Source: Dyadobacter flavalbus (GTDB taxonomy: Bacteria > Bacteroidota > Bacteroidia > Cytophagales > Spirosomataceae). Taken from it: DNA of 64,000 nucleotides. The translations under genes were made by a program, and so were the position numbers. Position 1 is the first letter of the stretch; every line of letters starts with the position of its first letter. This document shows, one piece after another, positions 10,227 to 19,900 of this stretch. The notes beneath the pieces were generated by a model. The model was given only the letters and a program-made list of their open reading frames with translations, did no database searches and had not been told where the DNA came from. The DNA lies in the NCBI RefSeq assembly GCF_006149045.1, contig NZ_VBSN01000031.1, forward strand, positions 1 through 64,000. Reading direction: 5' to 3'.

Positions 10227-10261
10227 GCCATCTCCAACCGCCACCTCCAACCGCTTTCAGC

Positions 10262-12778
10262 TTAACTCCATTCTTTTACCCTTTTCTGCGACCGCATCGG
10301 TTCGAACTGGATGGACGGATCTTTGATCGGCACGTTAACAAAATGTGAGAATCTTTTGCGCAGCTCCGGACTTTCCACAACTTCCTTCCATTCGCATTGA
10401 TATACATCAATAAGCATCTGGATTTCGCGTTCAAGCTCCGCTCCTATCCCCAGCACGTCGTCCACAACTACGGCTTTCAGATAGTTGATACCGCCTTCCA
10501 TTTTGTTCAGCCACGTTGCCGTACGGGTCAGCGGATCGGCAGTTTTAATATAAAACATCAGAAAGCGGTCGATCAGACGGATGCAGGTTTCCTTGTCCAC
10601 ATCAGTGGCAATAAGCTGCGCATGCTGCGGTTTGGAGCCGCCGTTGCCGCATACGTACAAATTCCAGCCTTTTTCCGTGGCGATAATCCCGAAATCCTTG
10701 CTTTGCGCCTCGGCACATTCCCGCACACATCCCGAAACCGCCGATTTCAGCTTGTGCGGCGAGCGCAGGCCTTTGTAGCGATCTTCCACTTCAATGGCAA
10801 AACTCACCGAATCCTGCACGCCAAACCGGCACCATGTGGACCCGACACAGCTTTTTACGGTTCTCAATGATTTCCCGTACGCATGTCCGCTTTCAAATCC
10901 GGCATTAATCAGTTCTTCCCAGATCGAGGGCAGATCGCCCAGATGTGCGCCGAACATATCAATGCGCTGCCCGCCCGTAATTTTGGTATAAAGCCCGTAA
11001 CGCTGCGCAACCTGTCCAATCACGATCAGTTTTTCGGGTGTGATTTCGCCGCCGGGAATCCGCGGTACCACGGAATAAGTGCCGCCTTTCTGGATGTTGG
11101 CCAGATAACGGTCATTGGAATCCTGGATCGGGGCGCGGTCTTTCTGGAGTATGTTTTCATTCCACAAGCTGGCCAGAATCGAAGCCACAAGCGGCTTGCA
11201 CACTTCGCAGCCGTCGCCTTTTCCAAATTCGTTCAGTACGGCGTTGTAAGTACGCAGTCCGTTTATCTTCACAAGGTCCAGCAATTCCTGACGCGAATGA
11301 TCGAAATGTTCGCAAACCACATTCCGGATGTAAACGCCTTTTTGTTTCAATACGCCCTGGATCAGATCTTTGACCATCGGCACGCAACCTCCGCAGCCTG
11401 TTCCGGCCTTGCAGCATTTTTTAATGGCATCTATTGTTGTATGTCCGTTTTCACCAACTTCATGGCAGATCATTCCTTTGGTTACCGCTTCGCAGGAACA
11501 GATCAATGCATCGTCGGGAAAGCTCATGACGCCTGCACCGGCTTCTTCCCCGCCCCGCGATCCCAGGATCAGATCTTCCGGGTCCGGCGGAAGGATTGTT
11601 TTGCCTTTACACGTCTGAAGAAGCATGTTATACTGCTCCGCATCGCCAACCAGAATCCCGCCAAGCAGCTGTTTCCCGTCGGCAGAAACGTTAATCCTTT
11701 TATAGACGCCTTTGGCCTTGTTCTCGTAACGAATGGTTTTGCATGCCGGCTCTTCGATGAATGCATCGCCGAAACTGGCCACATCCGTTCCGATCAGTTT
11801 CAGTTTGGTAGACATATCAAACGGCAGAAATTCACGTGAGCCGCCGCACAGGTTCGCTACCACAACTTCCGCCATTTCATAACCGGGCGCAATAAGCCCG
11901 TAAATCATATGATGCGCAAGGGCGCATTCGCCGATTGCAAAAATGTTCGGATCGGACGTTCTCAGAAAATTGTCCACGACGATCCCGCCTCTCGGATGCG
12001 TTTCCAGCCCGGCAATTTTGGCCAGTTCGTCGCGCGGCCTGATGCCGGCAGAAATAACGAGCATATCCACATCCAGAAAGGAACTGTCGGCAAACTGCAT
12101 GCCTTTTATACATTCCCCGCCTGCAATTTCCTGCGTGCTTTTGTTCAGATGAATCTGCAGACCCAGCGCTTCCAGCTGGCTTTGCAGCATGCGCGAACCG
12201 GCTTCATCGATTTGCCTCGGCATCAGTCTCTGCGCAAATTCCACGACATGCGCTTCTTCCAGACCCAGGTCCAGCAATGCTTTTGCCGCTTCGAGGCCGA
12301 GCAGTCCGCCGCCCAGAACGGCGCCTCTCTTTGCCTTTCTTGCATAGGATTGGATCAGTTCCAGATCCTCGATGGTTCTGTAAACGAATACACCGTCCTT
12401 TTCAACGCCGGGGATGGACGGCACAAAAGCGCCGGAGCCGGTTGCCATTATTAAATAGTCATAATAAACTATGTGCCCGTGATGCGATCGGACCAGTTTT
12501 TCTTCACGGTCAATATCTACAACCGGATCAGACAAAAAGAGCCTGATTCCGTTTTCAGCATACCATTCTGCGGGCGCCATTGTAAGTTCATCCGCAGATT
12601 TGCCGGCAAAAAATTCACTTAAATGTACCCTGTCGTATGCAGCACGCGGTTCTTCACCAAATACAGTAATTGAAAACGGATCCTGATTTTTGTTTCTGGC
12701 CATGAGTTTCTCACAAAACTTGTAGCCTACCATACCATTCCCAATGACTACGATTCTGATAGTTGATTGCACATTCAT
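10262..12778 (-). CDS. nirB: Nitrite reductase (NAD(P)H) large subunit
   Basis: An 838-aa siroheme nitrite reductase that reduces nitrite to ammonium with NAD(P)H. Order: FAD/NAD-binding oxidoreductase (VVIGNGMVGYKFCEKL near residue 11; second Rossmann GGGLLGLEAAKALL near 157), BFD-like [2Fe-2S] domain (CSCEAVTKG and CCKAGTGCGGC), a second BFD-like repeat (CEH to GCEVC), ferredoxin-like half-domain, and the siroheme/4Fe-4S domain. The cluster/siroheme cysteines are intact: Cys644-x5-Cys650 (CVGSTWC) and Cys684-x3-Cys688 (CVREC). It is the first gene of a minus-strand operon with nirD and the sensor pair, divergent from cobA, which makes the siroheme precursor it needs. Confidence 0.97.
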   Translation of the reverse strand: MNVQSTIRIVVIGNGMVGYKFCEKLMARNKNQDPFSITVFGEEPRAAYDRVHLSEFFAGKSADELTMAPAEWYAENGIRLFLSDPVVDIDREEKLVRSHHGHIVYYDYLIMATGSGAFVPSIPGVEKDGVFVYRTIEDLELIQSYARKAKRGAVLGGGLLGLEAAKALLDLGLEEAHVVEFAQRLMPRQIDEAGSRMLQSQLEALGLQIHLNKSTQEIAGGECIKGMQFADSSFLDVDMLVISAGIRPRDELAKIAGLETHPRGGIVVDNFLRTSDPNIFAIGECALAHHMIYGLIAPGYEMAEVVVANLCGGSREFLPFDMSTKLKLIGTDVASFGDAFIEEPACKTIRYENKAKGVYKRINVSADGKQLLGGILVGDAEQYNMLLQTCKGKTILPPDPEDLILGSRGGEEAGAGVMSFPDDALICSCEAVTKGMICHEVGENGHTTIDAIKKCCKAGTGCGGCVPMVKDLIQGVLKQKGVYIRNVVCEHFDHSRQELLDLVKINGLRTYNAVLNEFGKGDGCEVCKPLVASILASLWNENILQKDRAPIQDSNDRYLANIQKGGTYSVVPRIPGGEITPEKLIVIGQVAQRYGLYTKITGGQRIDMFGAHLGDLPSIWEELINAGFESGHAYGKSLRTVKSCVGSTWCRFGVQDSVSFAIEVEDRYKGLRSPHKLKSAVSGCVRECAEAQSKDFGIIATEKGWNLYVCGNGGSKPQHAQLIATDVDKETCIRLIDRFLMFYIKTADPLTRTATWLNKMEGGINYLKAVVVDDVLGIGAELEREIQMLIDVYQCEWKEVVESPELRKRFSHFVNVPIKDPSIQFEPMRSQKRVKEWS

Positions 12779-13055
12779 AGTTATTAATGACTATAATTTT
12801 ATAAAAACACTTATTTTATATTGTAATATTTCAACAATATCTTTATTTCTCCTTCATTTGCTTCTGTCAAAATTAAAACGTGTTTTTAGCAATTCCTAAT
12901 TTTTTATTTGCTTACAAGTTAATTTTAAAACATATTTTTTGGCAAAAGCATTGTTTTTAGGAATAATCGCTATAATTTTGATGCAAGAAATAGCAATAGT
13001 TACTTTTTACTACTTTTAGCATATTTCCAATAGAAGCCATATAATCAGCTAGGTG
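12779..13055. promoter_or_regulatory. Divergent nirB / cobA control region with candidate operator
   Basis: An AT-rich 277-bp intergenic region between two head-to-head transcription units. It contains a perfect 7-bp inverted repeat ATATTGT (12818-12824) / ACAATAT (12834-12840) separated by 9 nt, about 40-60 nt upstream of nirB. Its TTG-N11-CAA spacing is not the TTG-N8-CAA of FNR/NnrR sites, so the factor is unknown; the NarL-type regulator encoded at 7617 is one candidate. I could not place -33/-7 boxes with confidence. Confidence 0.45.
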
Positions 13056-13817
13056 ATGGAAGCAAAACTTACACTTGTAGGCGCAGGCCCGGGAAACGGT
13101 GACCTGATTACCCTGAGAGGAATCAATGCGCTGAAAACTGCCGATGTGGTGCTGTATGACGAGCTCGCCAATGCAGCATTGCTTGATTTTGCGCCTGCGC
13201 ATGCACTTAAAATGTACGTGGGCAAAAAAGCCGGAAATGCCTCTTTTTCACAACAGGAAATAAATGGTCTGATCGTCAGGCTTGCACGCAAGCGCGGACA
13301 TGTCGTCAGGCTCAAAGGCGGAGATTCCTTTGTGTTCGGACGCGGACATGAGGAAATGGAATATGCGCGTGATTATGACCTGAAAGTGGAAGTAGTACCC
13401 GGCGTTTCCAGCTGCATTGCCGTTCCGGCATCGCTTGAAATACCCGTTACAAGAAGAGGCGTCAGCGAAAGTTTCTGGGTAATTACCGGAACGACGCAAA
13501 ACGGAGAACTGTCGGAAGATCTGCAACTTGCCGCTCAGTCGAAAGCTACGGTCGTGGTTTTGATGGGCATGAACAAACTGGCGGAAATATGCAGTTTATA
13601 CAAACGTTTTGGCCGAGGGCATTTGCCTGTTGCTATCATCCAGAACGGAACGCGTCCGGAGCAGAAAAGCGTAATCGGACAGGTCTGGGAAATGCCGAGG
13701 CTTGCGCAGGAGCATAATATAGGTACGCCGGCCATCATCATCCTGGGCGAAGTTGTTGCGCTGCATCCGGATTACACGACGGAATACCTGCACGCCATGC
13801 AGTATGTTGGCTATTAG
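13056..13817 (+). CDS. cobA: Uroporphyrinogen-III C-methyltransferase (SUMT)
   Basis: A 253-aa methyltransferase that uses S-adenosylmethionine to convert uroporphyrinogen III to precorrin-2, the branch point to siroheme. Family signatures: LVGAGPGNGDLITLRG at the N-terminus, DVVLYDEL, GDSFVFGRGHEE, and VPGVSS followed by IPVTRRG. ATG 13056 is preferred over the in-frame GTG at 13053. It lacks the CysG dehydrogenase/ferrochelatase domains, so those steps must be encoded elsewhere. It opens the plus-strand nitrate run and serves NirB, whose catalytic centre needs siroheme. Its last codons lie inside a heptamer repeat array. Confidence 0.95.
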   Translation: MEAKLTLVGAGPGNGDLITLRGINALKTADVVLYDELANAALLDFAPAHALKMYVGKKAGNASFSQQEINGLIVRLARKRGHVVRLKGGDSFVFGRGHEEMEYARDYDLKVEVVPGVSSCIAVPASLEIPVTRRGVSESFWVITGTTQNGELSEDLQLAAQSKATVVVLMGMNKLAEICSLYKRFGRGHLPVAIIQNGTRPEQKSVIGQVWEMPRLAQEHNIGTPAIIILGEVVALHPDYTTEYLHAMQYVGY

Positions 13818-13843
13818 CTGTTAGCTATTGGCTTTTAGCTTTT
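13809..13843. repeat. Heptamer array, 5 units (RGCTNTT), overlapping the cobA stop
   Basis: Units ggctatt, agctgtt, agctatt, ggctttt, agctttt. The cobA stop codon (13815-13817) lies across the first two units, so the last two sense codons (Gly-Tyr) come from the array. Confidence 0.88.
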
Positions 13844-13955
13844 AAAACAATATTTTATACAGAGCAGATTTACCGTTATTAACAACCTTGAATACTTTTT
13901 AGCCATTACCTCATAAGCCGCATTACTCCTTTACTTTAACATTCCGGCCTCTTTC

Positions 13956-15311
13956 ATGAAAGTAAAAAAATCAGTTTTCCTTGTTTGCTGCTGCATGGCA
14001 GGAATTTTCAGTTCTGCCGCAGTAAAAGCGCAGCTTAGTCTTTCCGGACAATTGCGGACCCGAACAGAATTGCTGCACGGTCAGGGCACACCGTTGTCCA
14101 AAGGTGAAAAACCAGCCTTTTTTTCTTCCCAGAGAACGCGGCTGAATGTGGGTTACAAAGGTTACCGGATGCGTTTTTACCTTTCCGCCCAGGATGTGCG
14201 CGTGTGGGGACAGGATGCTTCCACGAATAACCGGATTACGAATGCGGCCCTGAACGGACTGATGCTGCATGAAGCCTGGGGCGAAATCGGTTTGCTGGAT
14301 ACCAGCCAGACCAAAAACGGAAAAGACTTTACGCTGAAAATCGGCCGGCAGGAACTCCTTTATGACGACAGCCGCCTGCTCGGAAACCTTGACTGGCTGC
14401 AACAGGCACGCAGACACGATGCCGTTTTGCTCAAATACAGCAACGCCGGCTTTACGGCACATCTCGGTGCAGCGTATAACCAGAACCGTGAGCTGAAAAC
14501 AGGCACTTTGTACGACGGTGTTCCAAATGGTTATCCGGCGGGCACAAACGGGATCGGTACCATGTATAAATCCATGCAGTTTGCGTATCTGGGCAAAAAA
14601 CTGGCACGCGGCAGTGCTTCTTTCCTGCTATTTAAAGATGATTTTCAGAAATATTCACTTTCAGAAACGGGAACAAAAACACTGGAAAGAGGAACCTGGA
14701 AACGGCTTACAGCAGGACCATACCTGGAAACCAAAATCGGAAAAAGCTGGAATGTGAACGCCAGCGCCTATTTTCAGACGGGAAAAGACCGTGACGGAAA
14801 AAACCTGAACGCTTACATGTATTCGGTTCGCGGACTTTTTACGGCAAACCGGTTTTTCTCCGTCGGACCCGGATTTGACTATACTTCCGGCACAACGGCA
14901 GGCTCAAAAAACAACCACAGTTTCGATCCTTTATACGGAACGCCGCACAAGTTCTGGGGGCAGATGGACTATTTCTATGCAGCCAACGGCTTCGGGAAAA
15001 GCGGACTTACCGACTTTTACATTCATTCCAGCATCCGTGCCTCTGCAAAACTTTCCATTCAGGCTGACCTGCACCAGTTTTCCGGCGCAGCGGCCATCCT
15101 GAATGCAAATGACGAGAAAATGTCGGGCAATTTCGGAAATGAACTGGATATCATCGGAACCTATAACCTGACCAAATCCGTCAGTTTTCAGGGCGGCTAC
15201 TGCACTTTCCTGCCGACAAACACTTTGGCACAGGTAAAATCGGTAAGTAACCCTCAGAAAATGGCAAACTGGGCCTACGTCATGATCAATATCCGGCCGG
15301 AGTTTTATTAG
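13956..15311 (+). CDS. Outer-membrane beta-barrel porin, alginate-export-like
   Basis: A 451-aa protein with a signal peptide (about residues 1-25, ending VKA-Q) and a beta-barrel C-terminus finishing in an aromatic residue (RPEFY). The mature part resembles the Alginate_exp porin family: LSGQLRTRTEL near the start, alternating hydrophobic strands, QDVRVWGQ, and KIGRQELLYDDSRLLG about a third of the way in. In this position, between cobA and narK, it probably forms the outer-membrane channel that lets nitrate or nitrite reach NarK. Alginate transport would make no sense in this operon. The stop codon lies in a heptamer repeat. Confidence 0.8.
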   Translation: MKVKKSVFLVCCCMAGIFSSAAVKAQLSLSGQLRTRTELLHGQGTPLSKGEKPAFFSSQRTRLNVGYKGYRMRFYLSAQDVRVWGQDASTNNRITNAALNGLMLHEAWGEIGLLDTSQTKNGKDFTLKIGRQELLYDDSRLLGNLDWLQQARRHDAVLLKYSNAGFTAHLGAAYNQNRELKTGTLYDGVPNGYPAGTNGIGTMYKSMQFAYLGKKLARGSASFLLFKDDFQKYSLSETGTKTLERGTWKRLTAGPYLETKIGKSWNVNASAYFQTGKDRDGKNLNAYMYSVRGLFTANRFFSVGPGFDYTSGTTAGSKNNHSFDPLYGTPHKFWGQMDYFYAANGFGKSGLTDFYIHSSIRASAKLSIQADLHQFSGAAAILNANDEKMSGNFGNELDIIGTYNLTKSVSFQGGYCTFLPTNTLAQVKSVSNPQKMANWAYVMINIRPEFY

Positions 15312-15344
15312 CAGTTAGCTGTTGGCTTTTAGCGGCTGGCTTTT
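15310..15344. repeat. Heptamer array, 5 units, overlapping the porin stop
   Basis: Units agcagtt, agctgtt, ggctttt, agcggct, ggctttt. The porin stop (15309-15311) is shared with the first unit. A purine tract follows directly. Confidence 0.88.
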
Positions 15345-15346
15345 TT

Positions 15347-15381
15347 GGAGGGAGGAAGGAGGAAGGAGGAAAGGGAGGAAG
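15347..15381. repeat. Purine (GGAGGAAGG-type) tract
   Basis: A continuous purine run joined to the end of the heptamer array. Confidence 0.85.
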
Positions 15382-15460
15382 TTTTTTGTATTCTTTTACC
15401 GGAATGAGCGCATTAATTCTTTTTTCAGAAGCCAGACAAACGATAAATTTAATAAAAACT

Positions 15461-15488
15461 AAAATCTAACAGCCAACAGCCAACAGCC
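15461..15488. repeat. Inverted-orientation heptamers (AACAGCC x3)
   Basis: Three perfect AACAGCC units (15468-15488) preceded by a degenerate unit; reverse complement of the array at 15310, so the two can pair across the porin-narK gap. Confidence 0.8.
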
Positions 15489-15494
15489 AAAAAA

Positions 15495-15524
15495 CTCCCT
15501 TCCTCCCTACTCCCTTCCTCCTTT
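15495..15524. repeat. Pyrimidine tract, complement of the purine tracts
   Basis: CTCCCTTCCTCC-type run, complementary in kind to 15347-15381. It is followed (about 15536-15566) by a CACATCT/TTACAT simple repeat similar to that at 34661-34688. Confidence 0.8.
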
Positions 15525-15587
15525 CATCCATTAATCCATCTCACATCTTACATACCACATCTCACCAATAACCAAACCACATTCCAC

Positions 15588-16901
15588 ATGTTCAGTAGCA
15601 ACAAACCACTTGAAAAGTTAAACATTTTCAGTTTCAGAGGCATTCAGATGCGGACCTTTCATCTGACCTGGATGGCGTTCTTTCTTTGCTTTTTCGGCTG
15701 GTTCGGGCTGGCGCCGCTGATGACGGTTATCAAAACGGACCTTGGCCTCACCAAAGAGCAGATCGGCAATATTGTGATCGCATCGGTAGCCGCTACGGTT
15801 GTTGCCCGCATTGCGATCGGTAAGCTTTGCGATTCGTGGGGACCGCGGAAAACGTACGCAGCGTTAATGGGCATCTGTTCCGTTCCGGTGATGACAGTCG
15901 GGCTTGTGCATTCGTATGAAGGATTTTTACTGTTCCGGCTTGCTATCGGCGTCATCGGGGCTTCCTTTGTGATTACCCAGTTTCATACTTCTGTGATGTT
16001 CGACAAAAAGATCGTCGGAACGGCCAATGCCGTTGCGGGCGGCTGGGGCAATCTGGGCGGAGGCGTTACCAACATGGTCATGCCGCTTATCTTCGCAGGA
16101 TTTGTCGGGGCCGGATACCTTCCTGAATCTGCATGGCGGCTGGCGATGATCGTTCCGGGCGTGATGCTGCTGGTATTTTCGTTTTTGTATTACAGGTTCA
16201 CAAAAGACACACCGGCCGGAAATTTTGACGAAATCAGCATCACAAATACGTCAGCTGTAAAAACAAAAGGTTCACTGGCGCAGGCGGCCAAAGATCCGAG
16301 AACATGGGCACTTTTCCTGGCTTACGGCGCCTGTTTCGGAATCGAAATCACTTTTGACAACATCGCTGCCTTGTACTTTTTTGAAAACTTTGACACCACG
16401 CTTGCAGTTGCGGGCATCCTTGCAGGGACATTCGGTTTCATGAACCTTTTTGCCCGGGCAGTCGGCGGGATTGTGGCGGATAAAGTCGGCAGGAAATTCG
16501 GTATGGCGGGCAAAGGCCGTCTGCTGGCGCTTTTGCTGGCGCTGGAAGGGATCGGTATTGCCCTGTTTGCCCAAAGCGGCAGTCTTGCAGTGGCCGTTGT
16601 TACGATGCTTGCTTTTGCCATGTTCCTGAAAATGGCGAACGGCGTTACGTATGCCATTGTACCTTTTATCAACCCGAAAGCCATCGGATCGGTGAGCGGG
16701 ATTGTGGGTGCCGGCGGAAATGTAGGCGCGGTGCTTGCGGGCTTTTTGTTCAAATCCAGTACCATCAGCTATTCACAGGCATTTGTATACATCGGCGTCG
16801 CCATTGCCTGTGTTGCCGCCGTTGTGGCATTGGTCAATTTCAATAAAAACACAGAAACGGCCGCCAGCGAGACAACTGCGCTGGAAACGGTAAAAGCCTG
16901 A
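15588..16901 (+). CDS. narK: NarK-type nitrate/nitrite transporter (MFS)
   Basis: A 437-aa, 12-TM major facilitator of the nitrate/nitrite porter family in the inner membrane. It shows the two nitrate-porter signature regions, GGWGNLGGGVTNMVMP (about 150-165) and the repeat-related stretch GIVGAGGNVGAVLAGF late in the protein, plus the MFS loop RIAIGKLCDSWGPRK. It lies 20 nt upstream of the nitrate reductase gene, so it almost surely supplies that enzyme with nitrate (or exports nitrite). Whether it is a proton symporter or an antiporter cannot be settled here. ATG 15588 gives a 17-residue tail before the conserved HLTWMAFF segment. Confidence 0.93.
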   Translation: MFSSNKPLEKLNIFSFRGIQMRTFHLTWMAFFLCFFGWFGLAPLMTVIKTDLGLTKEQIGNIVIASVAATVVARIAIGKLCDSWGPRKTYAALMGICSVPVMTVGLVHSYEGFLLFRLAIGVIGASFVITQFHTSVMFDKKIVGTANAVAGGWGNLGGGVTNMVMPLIFAGFVGAGYLPESAWRLAMIVPGVMLLVFSFLYYRFTKDTPAGNFDEISITNTSAVKTKGSLAQAAKDPRTWALFLAYGACFGIEITFDNIAALYFFENFDTTLAVAGILAGTFGFMNLFARAVGGIVADKVGRKFGMAGKGRLLALLLALEGIGIALFAQSGSLAVAVVTMLAFAMFLKMANGVTYAIVPFINPKAIGSVSGIVGAGGNVGAVLAGFLFKSSTISYSQAFVYIGVAIACVAAVVALVNFNKNTETAASETTALETVKA

Positions 16902-16921
16902 TTTAAACCCGATTCATAACC

Positions 16922-19900
16922 ATGAAAACTTCTGTCAACTCATTCAAATCGACGTGCTGTTACTGCGGTGTGGGTTGCGGCGTCGTTGTGCACAAGGAAA
17001 ACGACGGCAGGCTGACGCTGGAAGGTGACGTAACGCATCCGTCGAACAAAGGCATGTTGTGTTCCAAAGGCATGAACCTGCATTACACGGTTATGGACCA
17101 ATCGGACAGGCTGCTTTTTCCGCAGATGCGGCTGAGCCGTTCCATGCCGATGCAGCGTACAAGCTGGGATGAGGCGCTGGAAAGGACCGCGGCGGTATTC
17201 AAGGCTTTGATCAAAAAGTTCGGTCCGGATTCGGTGGCGTTTTACGTTTCCGGACAATGTCTTACGGAAGAATATTATCTTGTCAACAAGCTGATCAAAG
17301 GGTTTATCGGCTCCAATAACATCGATACCAATTCGCGTCTTTGCATGAGCTCGGCAGTGGTGGGCTACAAGCTTTCGCTGGGCGAAGACAGCGTTCCGGT
17401 TTGTTATGACGACATGGAAGAAGCGGACGTTTTTTATGTTACGGGCGCCAATCCGGCATGGTGCCATCCGGTTTTATGGCGGCGCATTGAAGCACATAAA
17501 GCGGCAAACCCGGATGTAAAAATCATTTGTGCTGATCCGCGGCGGACGGATACGGCACGTTCAGCCGATCTGCACCTTGCGATCAATCCGGGAACGGACA
17601 TCGTACTGAACAATGCGATCGGCCGTTTGCTCATCGAAAAGAATTACATAGATCCTGAATTCATAGATAACCACACGAATGGGTTTGAATCATTTCAGGT
17701 CAAAGTATTTGAAAGAACGGTTGAGGAATCTGCTGCCCTGTGCGGTATTGATGCAAATGACATTGAACTGGCGGCTGACTGGATCGGGAAGTCGAAAGGG
17801 TTTCTTTCACTCTGGACCATGGGGCTTAACCAATCGGTAATTGGGGTAAACAAAAACCTTTCGCTTATTAACCTGCATCTGATTACAGGACGGATCGGGA
17901 AGCCGGGAAACGGGCCATTTTCATTGACCGGACAACCCAATGCCATGGGCGGACGCGAAACGGGCGGATTGGCAAACATTCTTCCGGCGCACCGTGAAGT
18001 GACCAATCCTGCGCACCGGGAAGAAATGGAAGCGTTCTGGAACAGTCCGGTGAAAATTGCCGACAAACCCGGACTGACTGCAACGGAAATGTTCGATGCA
18101 CTGGCTGACGGACGCCTGAAAGCAATCTGGATTATCAATACCAATCCGCTCGTGAGCATGCCTGATTTGAATTTGACAGAAAAAGCGCTGAACAATGCGC
18201 GGTTCGTCGTCGTGCAGGACGTTTCCAACCGTGCAGACACGGTTGCCTTTGCCGACGTAGTCCTTCCCGCCGCGGCCTGGCTGGAAAAGGAAGGCACCAT
18301 GACCAATGCCGAAAGAAGGATCACGCATTTACCCAAAGTACTGGACGCTCCCGGCGAGGCATTGCCCGACGCTGAGATTATCTGGCGGTTCGCGGAGAAA
18401 ATGGGATTTGGAAACGAATTTAACTATAACAATCCTTCGGAAGTTTACGATGAATATGTAAAAGTTACAGCCGGAACGAACATCGATGTTTCGGGTGTCA
18501 GCTATGATTTGCTGCGGGAGCGGCGGAGTGTGCAGTGGCCTTTTTGGGGGAGGAAGGATGAGGGAGGAAGGGATGAGGGAGGAAAGGAAGAATTGGAAAG
18601 TGCTGAATTTTACGATTCTACTGGGACTAAGAGATTGTTTGCGGATCGGCGGTTTTTTACGGGTGATAAGCGGGCGCGGATTTTTGGTGTGGCGGATGAA
18701 AATACTTCAGAACCGGTTGATTCTGACTTTCCGCTTGTATTGACAACGGGCCGGATACGCGATCAATGGCATACGATGACCAAAACCGGACGGGTAGCCA
18801 AGCTTAACCAGCATATTCCGCAGCCTTTTCTGCAGATTAACCCGAAAGATGCCCGGTTGAGAAATATTGCGGATGGACAGCTTGTTACCGTGCTTGGACG
18901 GCGCGGCGAAGTACGTGTAAAAGCGCAGGTTACCGAAGATGTAAAGCCGGGACTGTGTTTCTTGCCGATGCACTGGGGAAAAATCCTCGGCAGCAGCCTG
19001 AACCGTGCCAATAACCTGACAAACACGTTGGCGGATCCGAAATCGAAAGAACCGGATTTCAAATTTTCGGCCGTTGAAGTTGCTCCTTATAAAAAACCCG
19101 TTGAAAAAATCATCATCATCGGTGCGGGTTCTGCCGGGCTGGGCTTTATAAATACGTACCGCACGCTGAATCAGGAAGATGAAATCCATGTTTTCTCGAA
19201 AGAAATTTACCCGTTCTATAACCGCGTGCTCCTGCCCGACTACATCAGCGGCGCGCAATCCTGGGAACAGCTTGTGAAGCTGCGCGAAGATCAGTTTAAA
19301 GCCAATCACATCCTTGTTCACAAAGGTATCAGCATTGTCCATATTGACCGTAAAAACCGGGTACTTACCGACAACAACGGCGAGGAACATCATTACGACA
19401 AACTGATTCTGGGCATGGGAAGCCGTGCCTTTATGCCGAAAGGCGTTCCTGATCTGGCCGGAATTTTCAACATGCGCTCGCGGCTGGATGCGGATTCGCT
19501 GCTGCCGTTTCTGAAAGAACCGGATGCCCATGCGGTGATCGTCGGCGGCGGAATTCTCGGTCTGGAACTGGCTGCTTCTTTCCGCGAAATGAATGTAAAA
19601 GTTTCTGTTATCCAGCGGAGCGGACGATTGATGGAACGCCAGCTTGATCCGGTTGCCAGCGAACTGCTTTATCAGGACCTGAATGAACGCGGTGTAAATG
19701 TGTACTTCAACGACGAGGTTTCCACTTTTACAGGAACTGGAAAAATCGACGGCATCCGCTTGAAATCGGGACGGAAAATAGCTTGTCAGGTTGCCGTAAT
19801 GGCCATCGGAACGGTGCCGGCCATTGAGCTGGCAACAGCCGCGGGGATTGAATGCAAGCGCGGAATTGTTGTCAACGATTACATGCAAACGTCTGATCCC

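Noticed and set aside
10125-10261. CRISPR-like array in the nirB-nirD gap
   Set aside because: Units are 7 bp or simple purine runs with no unique spacers and no cas genes in the window.
10883-11839. 318-codon plus-strand frame opposite nirB
   Set aside because: Antisense to conserved NirB domains with all ligand cysteines in place.
12818-12840. FNR/NnrR site in the nirB-cobA gap
   Set aside because: The TTG-CAA spacing is 11 nt, not 8, so it was kept only as an unassigned palindrome.
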